DNA from: Armatimonadota bacterium | Lineage (GTDB): Bacteria; Sysuimicrobiota; Sysuimicrobiia; Sysuimicrobiales; Humicultoraceae | Reading direction: 5' to 3' | DNA length: 64,000 nt | Assembly (NCBI GenBank): GCA_031081715.1 | Contig: JAVHMA010000016.1 | Coordinates: 1-64,000, forward strand | Shown here: positions 50,225-60,658 of the stretch, in pieces | How positions within the stretch are numbered: the first letter of the stretch is position 1 | How the letters are laid out: every line of letters starts with the position of its first letter | Position numbers and translations under genes: made by a program | Notes under the pieces: model-generated | What the model saw: the letters and a program-made list of their open reading frames with translations, nothing else | Told to the model about the DNA's origin: nothing | Database searches by the model: none

Positions 50225-51241
50225 CTATCGACTCGAGACCGATGGGCGCGCGGGACGGGCCGCGGGTGTGGAGAGGATATAGACGCGCACGACCTTGCGG
50301 CCGAACTGATAGGCCTCGCGCGGGGTATTGTACCCGAGGTCGATGCGGTAGCCCTTGATTGCGCCGCCGGTGTCGCCGGCGATCGCGCGGCCGTAGCCCT
50401 CGATATAGAGGAGGGACCGGAGCGGGATGACGCGCGGGTCCACCGCGACGACGCCGTACCCGGCCTCCAGGCCGATCGCCGTCGTGCCGTCCACACCCTT
50501 CCCATGCCACGGCGCGTACGCCGTGGCTTCCATGTAGACCATCTCCCGGCCGGCGAACTCGCCGCGGCTGGCGACGGTGCGGCGCGTGCCCACGTGCACG
50601 ATCCGATCCAGCGGCGGCCGGGTGATGACGGCTTCCACCGGCTCGCGCCGGACCACGACGCCGTCCGCGGTCGTGACCGCGACGCGGTGGAGGCGCGCGC
50701 CCGGGCGCCCGAGCTGCACGACCTTCTGGAGGCCGCGCGGCATCGTGGCGTCGCCCAGTGTCACGCGGTTGAACGGCATGCGCTCCTCGACCGCCACGAT
50801 GCGCGTGACGATCCGCACCACGCGCACAGTGGCGCCCGCCCACACCTCGGTCCCCGGCGCGGGGTAGACGCGGTCGGCCGCCCCGACGCGCACGCCCGCC
50901 TCCGCCAGGACCTCGTCCACGGTGCGCGCGGCGGTGACCCGAACGTGCGAGCCGCCGTCGGCGATGATACGAATGGGCACGGCGCGGCGCACCGTGATCG
51001 TGGCGCGGTCGCGCAGCGCGCTCTGCGGAGCCGGATGCACGACGTCGTGCGGCCCGACCGCGACGCCGGCGGCACGGACGGCGTCGGCGACCGTGCCGCC
51101 GTAGGTGCGCACGCGCGCGACGGTCGCGCCGGCGCGGACCTCCGCGGCGCGCGGCAGGTCGGCCTGCGCGGCGGCCCCCATCGCCAACGACGCGGCGACG
51201 ACGCCCCAGGCCGCCACCTGCCGGGTCCTCCATGCAGACAT
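50225..51241 (-). CDS. Secreted DUF348-G5-3D domain protein (YabE/Rpf-like)
   Basis: A 338-residue exported cell-wall protein. A signal peptide (RQVAAWGVVAASLAMGAAAQA) is followed by two ubiquitin-like DUF348 repeats (TYGGTVADAVRAAGVAVGP; TVDEVLAEAGVRVGA), a G5 domain (~residues 140-230) and a 3D domain with MEATAYAPW, GTTAIGLEAGYGVVAVDPRVIPL and GDTGGAIKGYRIDL, carrying the three signature Asp residues. Such proteins are linked to spore or cell-wall turnover and resuscitation. ATG 51241 is preferred over GTG 51250 because AGGGGGTGG precedes it. It sits directly upstream of rsmA. Confidence 0.92.
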   Translation of the reverse strand: MSAWRTRQVAAWGVVAASLAMGAAAQADLPRAAEVRAGATVARVRTYGGTVADAVRAAGVAVGPHDVVHPAPQSALRDRATITVRRAVPIRIIADGGSHVRVTAARTVDEVLAEAGVRVGAADRVYPAPGTEVWAGATVRVVRIVTRIVAVEERMPFNRVTLGDATMPRGLQKVVQLGRPGARLHRVAVTTADGVVVRREPVEAVITRPPLDRIVHVGTRRTVASRGEFAGREMVYMEATAYAPWHGKGVDGTTAIGLEAGYGVVAVDPRVIPLRSLLYIEGYGRAIAGDTGGAIKGYRIDLGYNTPREAYQFGRKVVRVYILSTPAARPARPSVSSR

Positions 51242-51424
51242 ACATGCCACCCCCTGCGAACGCGATCGGACTGGGCGGGCCGCCTGCCGCCCGAGGTCGT
51301 GCCGAGGATCGCTGGTATCTGGAGGCCCCGTCCGGCTACGGAGCTCTCCCGATCTGGAACGCGGTGCGAGGTTGTGCCGCTAAGGCCTGGCGATCAGTCT
51401 ACCATGCACGCCAGGCTTCGACAA
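51242..51424 (-). promoter_or_regulatory. Promoter and ~148-nt leader of the 3D/G5 gene
   Basis: Minus strand TTGTCG (51424-51419), 17-base spacer, TAGACT (51401-51396). Transcription from about 51389 would give a leader near 148 bases, far longer than elsewhere in the window. The leader contains GGGAGAGCTCC-type pairings and GC-rich stems. Genes of this class in high-GC bacteria are often under a cyclic-di-AMP (ydaO-type) riboswitch, but I cannot find that riboswitch's conserved core here. Confidence 0.5.
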
Positions 51425-51428
51425 CCGC

Positions 51429-52811
51429 TCAGGCGGGCGCGCGCTGCGGCCGCTCGACCAGCTCGATCAGCACGCCGTGCGTGTGGCGGGGATGCAGGAA
51501 GGCGATGCGGCGACCGTGCGCGCCCTGGCGCGGAACCTCGTCGATCGGGGCGCAACCCGCCTTGCGCGCCTGCGCCAGCGCCGCCTCGAGATCGGGGACC
51601 GCCACCGCGACATGGTGGACGCCTTCACCGCGCCGCGCGAGGAATCGCGCGACCGGTCCGTCGGCATCCGTCGGCTCGAGCAGCTCGATGCGCGTCGCCC
51701 CGACCGGCACGAAGGCTACCAGCACACGGTCCGCGGGGAGCGTCTCCGGCGCGCCTGCGGCCAGCCCGAGCGCCCGCTCGTAGACGGCGGCAGCGGCCGC
51801 CAGGTCGCGCACGGCCACGCCGATGTGGTCGAGGGTCGCGCCCGCGATGCCCGCCCCCACGGCGGGTGCGCCCGCCGCATCCAGCAACCGGGCGGCTGCG
51901 GTGCGGGGGTCGAGCTCACCCCGGGCGACCTTCGCGACCAGCTCGTCCAGGCGACTGGCGGTCGCGCCGTCGAGGAACGCGGCCCGCAGCCGTGCCTCGG
52001 CCGCGCGCACGATGTCGCGGCGCCACCGCTGACGCCGGCGCGCCTCGACCGCGCCGGCTGCCTGCTGTGCGCGCCGGTGGTCGGCGATCGCGGCGAGCAG
52101 CTCTTCGAGCCCGCGCCCCTCGGTCGCCACGGTGGTGAGCACCGGCGCGCGCCACCCGTCGCGCGCGGCCAGACCAAGCGCCATCTTGAGGTCGGTCACG
52201 GTGCGGTCGGCGTCGGCGCGGTCGGCCTTGTTCACCACGAAGACGTCGCCGATCTCCATGACGCCGGCCTTGATCGTCTGGACGCCGTCGCCCAGCCCTG
52301 GCGTGGTGACCACCACGACCGTGTCGGCGGCGGCCACGACGTCGACCTCGGCCTGCCCGGTGCCGACGGTCTCGATGAACACGACCTCCGCGCCCCAGGC
52401 GTCCAGCACCGCGACCGCCTCGTCGGTCGCCGGCGCCAGCCCACCCAGGCTCCCGCGCGTGGCCATCGATCGCACGAAGACCTCCGGGTCGGTGCTGTGA
52501 TCCTGCATGCGCACCCGGTCGCCGAGGAGCGCGCCTCCCGTGAAGGGGCTGGTGGGGTCCACGGCCACGACGGCCACACGCCGGCCCTCGGCCCGCAGCC
52601 GCCGGATCGCGGCGTTCACCAGGCTGCTCTTGCCCGACCCCGGGGGCCCGGTCACGCCCACCACGTGCGCGCGCCCGGTGTGCGGGAAGAGGGCGACGAG
52701 GATCTCGGCGGCCCGCGGGTCGTCGTTCTCGAGCAGAGAGATGAGCCGGGCCGCGGCCTGCGTGGAGCCGGCGACGAGCGAGGCGACCAGGTCGCGGACG
52801 AGGACGGCCAT
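51429..52811 (-). CDS. MeaB-type GTPase fused to methylmalonyl-CoA epimerase
   Basis: A 460-residue fusion. Residues 1-320 are a MeaB/ArgK G3E GTPase: Walker A GVTGPPGSGKSSL, VAVDPTSPFTGGALLGDR, FIETVGTGQAEVDV and VNKADRADADR; this class guards and reloads B12-dependent methylmalonyl-CoA mutase. Residues ~325-460 are a vicinal-oxygen-chelate epimerase: LDHIGVAVRDL (metal His), GVHHVAVAVPDL (His), GVLIELVE (Glu). The two activities normally come from separate genes. The mutase gene lies 5.7 kb away. ATG 52811 is eight bases from TATCCT, again implying a leaderless mRNA. Confidence 0.93.
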   Translation of the reverse strand: MAVLVRDLVASLVAGSTQAAARLISLLENDDPRAAEILVALFPHTGRAHVVGVTGPPGSGKSSLVNAAIRRLRAEGRRVAVVAVDPTSPFTGGALLGDRVRMQDHSTDPEVFVRSMATRGSLGGLAPATDEAVAVLDAWGAEVVFIETVGTGQAEVDVVAAADTVVVVTTPGLGDGVQTIKAGVMEIGDVFVVNKADRADADRTVTDLKMALGLAARDGWRAPVLTTVATEGRGLEELLAAIADHRRAQQAAGAVEARRRQRWRRDIVRAAEARLRAAFLDGATASRLDELVAKVARGELDPRTAAARLLDAAGAPAVGAGIAGATLDHIGVAVRDLAAAAAVYERALGLAAGAPETLPADRVLVAFVPVGATRIELLEPTDADGPVARFLARRGEGVHHVAVAVPDLEAALAQARKAGCAPIDEVPRQGAHGRRIAFLHPRHTHGVLIELVERPQRAPA

Positions 52812-52818
52812 CACCGCT

Positions 52819-52824
52819 AGGATA
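52819..52824 (-). promoter_or_regulatory. -10 element for the MeaB-epimerase gene
   Basis: TATCCT on the minus strand, with seven bases before ATG 52811. No good -35 at 17 bases (a TTGACA lies too far upstream). Another candidate leaderless start. Confidence 0.4.
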
Positions 52825-52911
52825 GCAGGCCCGCGCGCGCCCCGGGACCGCCCGACGTTTGGCGCTGTCAAACACCGTCTAGCGACGCGCCGGCGGGGGC
52901 ATCTACCGGGC

Positions 52912-54966
52912 GTGAACCGACTCGTGGTCCAAGCGACGCTGGCGGCGCGCGCGCTGTTGGACCCCACCCTGCGGCCGGGCCTGGAGGCGACCGAGCAGTT
53001 CATGTCCTGGCTGCGGTTCGGTATCACCGCCGCGGCCGCGGGCACGGCGCTCGTCACCTTCCCGATGGCGCGGCCTGCCGCGGGGGTGTGGGAACTCCTC
53101 GTCGCGGTGGCCTTCCTCTACTCCGTGCCTCAGATCTTCATCCGGCCCGGTCGGCCCACGGCCTGGACGCGGCTGCGCATCCTGCTCAACACGGTGCTCG
53201 ACTTCGTGCTCGCCGCCGCCGCGGTCACCACGAGCGGTGGAGCGGCGAGCCCGTATCTCTGGCTGCTCGCGCTGGTGATCGTCGGGAACGTGCTGCGCTA
53301 CGGCGAGACCGCGGGCGCACTCGCGGTGGCGGGCAGCATGGGGGCGCTGGCCCTCATGACCCTCCGCGTGGACCTGGCGCCCGGCGCGGTCGCCTTCGAG
53401 CTGGTGGCGCGTCTGGGCTTCTTCTGGGTGCTCTACCTGCTGGTCGCCTACCTGAGCCGCTACGCCACCCGCATGGAGCAGGTGGCGCACAAGGGCACGC
53501 GGCTGATGGAGGCGATCGGCCGGATCGGCGTGCCGGTCAAGCTGGCGGGCAATGTCGCCATGGCGCTCCAGGCCGTGTGCGAGGAAATCCCCCGCCTGTT
53601 CGACGTGGACCATGTCTTCATCTGGCTCGTGCAGGGCGACGAGATCGTGGGCTCGGCCGCGACCGGCCCGGCCCGCGACGCGTTCCTCGCGCTGCGCCGG
53701 CCCATCGTCGACACCGACCTGCTCGCGGCCCGAGTGGTCCGCGAGCGCCGGCCGGTCCTCGTCCATCGCCTGCCCGAGGCTGGCGACCACCCGGACGCGA
53801 CGCTGGCCCGAACCTATGGGCTGCAGGGCGCGGTCGGCATCCCGTTGATCCACGGGGAGGCGCCGGTGGGCGCGATGGTGCTCGCGGACTCGCGGCGCCC
53901 ATCGCGCTTCCGCGAGGAAGACCTGCCGCCGGCGATGCTGCTCGGCAACCTGGCGGCGACCGCGCTCTACCACGCGTCGATGCACGACCAGCTGCGCGCG
54001 GCCTACAACCGCACGCTGGAAACGCTCGGCGAGGCCATCGACGTGCGCGACGCCTACACTGGCGGGCACTCGCTGCGCATCGCGCGCCACGCCGAGCTGA
54101 CTGCCCGCGCGCTCGGGTGCGACGAGCAGACCCGCGAGCACATCCGCACCGCCGCGATGCTCCACGACGTCGGCAAGATCGGCATCCCGGACAGCATCCT
54201 GTTGAAGCCCGGCCGGCTCTCCGAACCCGAGATGGAGACGATGCAGAGCCACTCGCTGATCGGCGCCCGGCTGCTGCGCACCGCCGGCTTCCCCGAGGAG
54301 GTCGTAGAGATCGTCCGGCACCTCCACGAGCACATGGATGGCTGGGGCTACCCGGGCCGGCGGGCGGGTGAGGCTATCCCGCTGGGCTCGCGCATCCTGG
54401 CCGTGGCGGACGCCTACGAGGCCATGACGTCCGACCGCGTCTACCGGCCGGCGATGGAGCCGCAGGAGGCCATCGCCGAGCTGCGACGGTGCGCGGGCTC
54501 CCAGTTCGACCCGGCGGTCGTGGACGCATTCGTCCGTGTGCACGAGGAGCGGTCAGCCGCCATGCCGGCCGACGAGTCCGACGGCGAGACAGCGACGTCC
54601 GCGGACGTCTTCGCGCTCATGGCCGGGGGCCTGCTGGACCGGTTCGCGCAGTTCGCGGGCGAGGAGCTCGCGCGCGCGATCGTGCAGCGCGTGCGCCGCC
54701 AGGCGGAGCGCAGCGGCTGGATGGTTGCCTGGCAGGAAGGCGCGCTGGACGTCCGGGCGTCGCACCGCCACCTGACGCTCGAGGCCCGGCGGCAGGTCCT
54801 GGCCTGGCTGCTGGTGGACATCGAGCGGCTCGGCGGCCGGCGCATCGCGATGCACCTGCTGCGCGAGACCGAGCAGGGGCTATCGCCTGAGGCCCGCGAG
54901 GCGTACCGCGGCCTGTTCGCGCCCGGTCACGCGGACGCGCCGACGGTCCCCACTCCGATCGCCTGA
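52912..54966 (+). CDS. Membrane GAF/HD-GYP cyclic-di-GMP phosphodiesterase
   Basis: A 684-residue protein. About six TM segments lie in residues 20-185. A GAF domain covers ~205-355 (VFIWLVQGDEIVGSA, GLQGAVGIPLIHGEAPVGAMVLAD). The HD-GYP domain covers ~365-530, with GGHSLRIARHAELTARALG, MLHDVGKIGIPDSILLKP, SLIGARLL, RHLHEHMDGWGYPGRR and ADAYEAMTSDRVYR. A further ~120 residues of unknown type close the protein. Known members hydrolyse cyclic-di-GMP or related dinucleotides. The GTG start 52912 begins just before the TM region. It divides the methylmalonyl-CoA genes into two groups. Confidence 0.92.
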   Translation: MNRLVVQATLAARALLDPTLRPGLEATEQFMSWLRFGITAAAAGTALVTFPMARPAAGVWELLVAVAFLYSVPQIFIRPGRPTAWTRLRILLNTVLDFVLAAAAVTTSGGAASPYLWLLALVIVGNVLRYGETAGALAVAGSMGALALMTLRVDLAPGAVAFELVARLGFFWVLYLLVAYLSRYATRMEQVAHKGTRLMEAIGRIGVPVKLAGNVAMALQAVCEEIPRLFDVDHVFIWLVQGDEIVGSAATGPARDAFLALRRPIVDTDLLAARVVRERRPVLVHRLPEAGDHPDATLARTYGLQGAVGIPLIHGEAPVGAMVLADSRRPSRFREEDLPPAMLLGNLAATALYHASMHDQLRAAYNRTLETLGEAIDVRDAYTGGHSLRIARHAELTARALGCDEQTREHIRTAAMLHDVGKIGIPDSILLKPGRLSEPEMETMQSHSLIGARLLRTAGFPEEVVEIVRHLHEHMDGWGYPGRRAGEAIPLGSRILAVADAYEAMTSDRVYRPAMEPQEAIAELRRCAGSQFDPAVVDAFVRVHEERSAAMPADESDGETATSADVFALMAGGLLDRFAQFAGEELARAIVQRVRRQAERSGWMVAWQEGALDVRASHRHLTLEARRQVLAWLLVDIERLGGRRIAMHLLRETEQGLSPEAREAYRGLFAPGHADAPTVPTPIA

Positions 54967-54998
54967 ATCGGCACCGAGCCCACGCGTCGGCTGATCGC

Positions 54999-55058
54999 GT
55001 AGCCATCCGGCTACACCCCGAAAGAGCCAGATGGCGCCCCAAAAAGAGCCGGTTGGCG
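54999..55058. repeat. Hairpin and tandem 16-base direct repeats upstream of the RHS gene
   Basis: GTAGCC-ATCC-GGCTAC (54999-55014) forms a 6-bp hairpin 33 bases after the HD-GYP stop. Then AAAGAGCCAGATGGCG (55021-55036) and AAAGAGCCGGTTGGCG (55043-55058) are direct repeats with 22-base period and two differences. Such paired repeats can mark the end of a mobile element or a regulator's sites; no transposase is present. Confidence 0.5.
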
Positions 55059-55128
55059 ACTGCCGCACGCCCGCGGCGCTTCCTATGCTCGTGGCCGCAA
55101 GACTCCACGAGCCAGGAGGCCTGCGGCC

Positions 55129-57693
55129 ATGCGTCCCATCCGGCGGCCCAGCAAGCTCGTCCTGACCTGCCTCATCACGCTGATCTTCCTGGCGGCATCC
55201 TTGACGCCGCGACTGATGCCGCGCGCACACGCAGGGCAAGATCCGTCTCCGCCGCTGCCGGTCCCCGAGGATCCGCTCGGGCAGCAGCCGGAGCACCAGA
55301 CGCCCGAGGTCTCCATCGACGTGGACGTCCGCGACGGCCATGCGACCGTCCGCGTCGTGGACCTCTGGGGGCCGGGGCGGACCCCGTTCATCGTGCGCAC
55401 CTACAGCAACACCAAGCCTACCCCCGCGACCGCGATCGGGATCGGAGGATTCGGGGCCCTCGAGCACTACAAGGGCTGGCAGCTCAGCCAGCTCTCCGAC
55501 ATCACCACCGATCCCAACACGGCCGGCTTCTTCGTGCGCGAGGCCGACGGCAACCGCGGCCGGCACAAGTTCACCGGGTGGGAGCATGGTCCCGGCCCCA
55601 ACGAAAAGTGGGCCATCTACCAGAAGACCATCGGCACCGTCACCACCCTCAAGGAGCAGTACACCTGCTGGCAGACCGACCCCGAGGGCCAGAGCCCCAC
55701 ACCACAGCCGACCCCGGCTCCGCGGCAGCGGGTGCGGATCCAGCGGCGGGTCGGGACCCAGAGCATCGAGTGCGCGCCCACCGGGCTCCTCATGATGTCC
55801 CTCCCCAAGGGTGCCACCCGGCGCAACCGGCTCGCACAGGTCGCCGGCCAGGTCGCGCCCGCCACCCACCTCATCGAGGAGGCACGCGACGCCAACAACA
55901 ACGTCACGACCTACACCTGGACCACCTTCCCCAACCAGATCCAGGCCTACATCGCCAGCGTTCGGGACCCCGTCAACCGCCTGACCACCTACGGCTACGA
56001 ACAGCACCAGCAGGTCTGCGTGGAGGAGCACCCGGAGGCCGGGGCCTGTCTGTCCCACAAGTGGGTCTACCGGCTCCGCACCATCACCGACCCCTGGGCC
56101 CGCACCACCACCTACACCTATAACGCGCAGAACCTCCTGGCTAGCGTCACCAACGGCGCCGGCCGCACCACCAGCTACACCTATGACACCTGGCGGCGCC
56201 TGCGCACCGTCACGAATCCCCGCGGCCACACCTGGACGCTGGACTGGACCCTGACCATCGGGGCCGCCCGCGTCACCCGCGTCACCGCGCCGGACGGCAC
56301 GGCCACGACCTATGCCTACACGGGCACGGCCAGCGTCGCTACGGCGACGGTCACCGACGCCCGCGGGAACAGGACGACCTACCAGATCGTGGAGGCCTCC
56401 GGCGACCCGGAAGACCCCTACGTCGGCAACGTCACCCGGATTACCACCCACCTGGGCCACGTCACCCAGTACACCTACGACACCCGGCGCAACGTCACCG
56501 AGGTCCTCGACGCCCGGGGGCAGCGCACGACCTACCAGTACAACCCCCGCAACAAGGTCACCCAGGTCGTCCGCGCCGTCGGCTCGCTCAACCTCACCAC
56601 CACCGCCACCTGGGATGCGAACGACAACCAGCTCAGCCTCATCAACCCCCGCGGCGTCCGGACGAACTACACCTATGACACCAAGCACAACCTCACGCAC
56701 GTCCGCCGCGCCGTCGGCACCGCCGACGAGAGCCTCACCCAGTACGTCTACACCGCCTGGGGCGGCGTCAGTCAGGTCATCGACCCCCGCGGCTTCACCA
56801 CCGCCTACACCTACACCGCCCGCCGCCAGGTCCAGACCATCACCCCGCCCGCCGGCGGAGTGACCTCCTTCACCTACAACGCCGCCGACGACCCGGTCAC
56901 CAGGACCGATGGGAACGGCCGCACCTGGGCCACCGAGTATGACGCCAGCCGCCTCGTTACCCGGGTGACCGACCCGCTCGGCTACGTCGTCCGCCACGAG
57001 TACGACGAGGCCGGCAACCGCCTCCGCACCTACGACGCCAAGACCCAGCTCACCACCTTCACCTACGACACCCGCGACCGCCTGACCCGGATCACCGACC
57101 CGCTGGGCGGCCAGACCACCTACCAGTACGACGCGGTCTCTAACCTCACCCAGCTCACCACCGCCCGCGGCCACAGCACCACCTTCACCTACGACGCGGT
57201 CAACCGCCTCACCCAGGTCCGCGACGCCCTCAACCAGACCACCACCTCCCAGTACGATCCGGTCGGCAACCGCACCCAGATGACCGACCGCAAGGGCCAG
57301 GTCCACACCTTCACCTACGATGCGGCCAACCGCCTCACCCAGGTCAGTGCCGGCGGCCAGACGATCAGCTACACGTATGACGCCAACGGCAACCGCCTGA
57401 CCCTGGTCGACCCCACCGGCACCACCCAGTTCCAGTACGACCCCCTCGACCGCCTCACCCGGACCACCTCTCCCGACGGCACGGTCGTCCAGGCCACCTA
57501 CGACCGCTCAGGCAACCGGATCACGCTTACCAACCCCGGCGGGGGCACCACCACCGCGACCTACGACGGGGCCAACCGCCTCACCCAGCTCACCCAGGGC
57601 ACGCTGTCCTGGACCTTCCAGTACGACGGGGCCGGCAACCGGACCCGGCTCACCCACCCCACTGGTAGTCCTCGTCGGGGTTGGTGTCCATGA
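55129..57693 (+). CDS. Secreted RHS/YD-repeat protein, truncated before the core cap and toxin
   Basis: An 854-codon frame. A signal peptide (LVLTCLITLIFLAASLTPRL, AHAGQ) is followed by a Pro-rich segment, an N-terminal region (VDLWGPGRTPFIVRTYSN, FFVREADGNRGRH), then many YD repeats of the type TYTYDxxNRLTxVTDPxG to the end. AGGAGG precedes ATG 55129. The protein stops abruptly: at about 57657 the repeat pattern is cut and 12 unrelated codons (GSPRRGWCP) read into an inverted RHS segment. The DPxGxx core-closing motif and a variable toxin tip are absent. The coding strand is strikingly C-rich, unlike neighbours, suggesting horizontal transfer or special codon bias. Confidence 0.88.
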   Translation: MRPIRRPSKLVLTCLITLIFLAASLTPRLMPRAHAGQDPSPPLPVPEDPLGQQPEHQTPEVSIDVDVRDGHATVRVVDLWGPGRTPFIVRTYSNTKPTPATAIGIGGFGALEHYKGWQLSQLSDITTDPNTAGFFVREADGNRGRHKFTGWEHGPGPNEKWAIYQKTIGTVTTLKEQYTCWQTDPEGQSPTPQPTPAPRQRVRIQRRVGTQSIECAPTGLLMMSLPKGATRRNRLAQVAGQVAPATHLIEEARDANNNVTTYTWTTFPNQIQAYIASVRDPVNRLTTYGYEQHQQVCVEEHPEAGACLSHKWVYRLRTITDPWARTTTYTYNAQNLLASVTNGAGRTTSYTYDTWRRLRTVTNPRGHTWTLDWTLTIGAARVTRVTAPDGTATTYAYTGTASVATATVTDARGNRTTYQIVEASGDPEDPYVGNVTRITTHLGHVTQYTYDTRRNVTEVLDARGQRTTYQYNPRNKVTQVVRAVGSLNLTTTATWDANDNQLSLINPRGVRTNYTYDTKHNLTHVRRAVGTADESLTQYVYTAWGGVSQVIDPRGFTTAYTYTARRQVQTITPPAGGVTSFTYNAADDPVTRTDGNGRTWATEYDASRLVTRVTDPLGYVVRHEYDEAGNRLRTYDAKTQLTTFTYDTRDRLTRITDPLGGQTTYQYDAVSNLTQLTTARGHSTTFTYDAVNRLTQVRDALNQTTTSQYDPVGNRTQMTDRKGQVHTFTYDAANRLTQVSAGGQTISYTYDANGNRLTLVDPTGTTQFQYDPLDRLTRTTSPDGTVVQATYDRSGNRITLTNPGGGTTTATYDGANRLTQLTQGTLSWTFQYDGAGNRTRLTHPTGSPRRGWCP

Positions 57694-58390
57694 GGTACGT
57701 GGTGGCGTGGCCGCGGGCGTTCGTGACCACGGTCGTGCCAATGCCGGTCCCCTGGATCGTGTAGCTGTAGGTCGTGACGCTGCCATCGGGCGCGGTGACC
57801 CGGGTGATGCGGCCGGCGTTGGCGAGGGTGCTCCACTGCAGCGCCGTCGTGTGGCCGCGGGCGGTGGTGACGCTGAGGAGGCGGCGCGCGAGGAGCGGCT
57901 CGTAGGTGTAGCTGGTCGTGCGGCCCGCACCGTTGGTGACGGACGCGAGCTGGCCCTGGGCGGTGTAGGTGTACGTGGCCGTGCGGCCCCAGGGGTCGGT
58001 GACCGCGCGCACCCGGTAGTGCCAGCGGGTGGCTTGGCACTGGCCCTGGGGGCCCTCCTGCACGCAGACCTCGTAGGAGCGCTCGTAGGCATACGTGGTC
58101 GTCCAGTTCACCGGGTCGCGGATGGTGGCGATGTAGGCGTGGATCTGGTTGGGGAAGGTCGTCCACGTGTAGGTCGTGACGTTGGCGTTGGCGTCGCGAG
58201 CTTCCTCGATGAGGCCCGGGACGATGTCCTGGGACGCATAGACGAGCCCCACGTCCGGGTTGGCGCGGTCGCGCCGGGTGGCACCCTCAGCCCCGGTTTC
58301 CGTCGGCCTCCCGCACGGAGAGGCGGGTGGGGTTGCCGGGCTCGGGCATGATGAGGGCGGAGAAGTGGTTGAGCAGCCAGCCGCGGGCGG
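57658..58390 (-). pseudogene. Inverted remnant of a second RHS gene
   Basis: On the minus strand this segment encodes a patchwork of the neighbouring RHS protein's N-terminal half. From 58390: ARGWLLNHFSALIM, LSVREADGNRG (as VREADGNRG in the intact gene), then, after a frame change, GATRRDR, LIEEARDANANVTTYTWTTFP, YIATIRDPVN, VTNGAGRTTSYTYE and VTAPDGSVTTYSY, ending DTNPDEDYQWG at the junction. About 95 codons present in the first copy between VREADGNRG and GATRRNR are missing. The longest open stretch is 57650-58252. No start, no repeats beyond the junction: a dead fragment. Confidence 0.85.
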
Positions 58391-58535
58391 TCAGCCCGGC
58401 GACGGTGAAGAAGCTCGTCAGCGAGATCTTCGAGGCGCTGGGCGCGCGCAACCGGGCAGAGGCGGTGGCGGCGGGCCTGGGGATGCTGGAAGTTGAGGCG
58501 GCGGGCGCACGCCGGGACGGCGAGAGGAGCGGGGC

Positions 58536-58539
<4 letters not shown>
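58387..58539 (+). pseudogene. 3' fragment of a LuxR-type HTH gene
   Basis: The plus frame reads VSPATVKKLVSEIFEALGARNRAEAVAAGLGML and ends at TAG 58539. This is the second half of a LuxR/NarL helix-turn-helix, including the recognition helix. The first half is lost where the inverted RHS segment begins. No start codon or receiver domain precedes it. The stop shares CTAG with the stop of the mutase gene. Confidence 0.7.
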
Positions 58540-60139
<1,600 letters not shown>

Positions 60140-60143
<4 letters not shown>

Positions 60144-60658
60144 CGCCCATCCCCCTCCGGCGCCAGCACGATCAGGGCCTGGCCGGCCGCCACCTCCTGG
60201 CCCGCGCGCGCGCGCACCTCGGCCACGCGGCCGTCGGAGGGCGCGGGTAGGTCCATCTGCATCTTCATCGCCTCGACCACGGCCACGGCCTGGCCGGCAC
60301 GCACCTCGGCACCGACCTCGACCGCGACCGCCACCACGAGCCCCGGCATCGGCGCGCGCACTTCCACGCGCCGGGCGCCCGCGGCTGCCGTCGCGCGACG
60401 AACGCGCGCCGGCAGCGCACGCCGCACCCGCACCTCGACGCGCTCGGCGCCGACGGTCACGAACAGCGCGTCGTGCGCCTCGCGAATCCGTACCGCACTG
60501 GCGCGGCCGTCCACCCACAGCCGCGCGCACTCTTCGCCTGCGACTGGTTGCAGCCGCACGGGCACGCGCTCGCCGTCCAGCGTGACGATCAGCGCGCCGG
60601 CGTCGCCGTTCACTTCGAGCTGGCGCCGCTTTCCGGCGGCTTCGACCTCAAGCCTCAC
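60140..60658 (-). CDS. Biotin carboxyl carrier protein of an acyl-CoA carboxylase
   Basis: A 172-residue protein. Residues 1-95 are an Arg/Val-rich beta domain (BT-like), and the C-terminal ~75 residues are a biotinyl domain with [26 protein letters not shown] (biotinylated Lys) and a final [11 protein letters not shown]. The GTG start at 60658 overlaps the biotin carboxylase stop (GTGA). It carries CO2 from the carboxylase to the carboxyltransferase at 63205. Confidence 0.92.

Noticed and set aside
51300-51370. A 13-base stretch close to a sequencing-adapter core (GATCGGGAGAGC)
   Set aside because: It has a mismatch and no adapter continuation; likely chance within the leader region.
51242-51396. 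Cyclic-di-AMP (ydaO-type) riboswitch before the 3D/G5 gene
   Set aside because: The gene class and leader length fit, but the conserved core of that riboswitch is not visible, so it is listed only as an unidentified leader.
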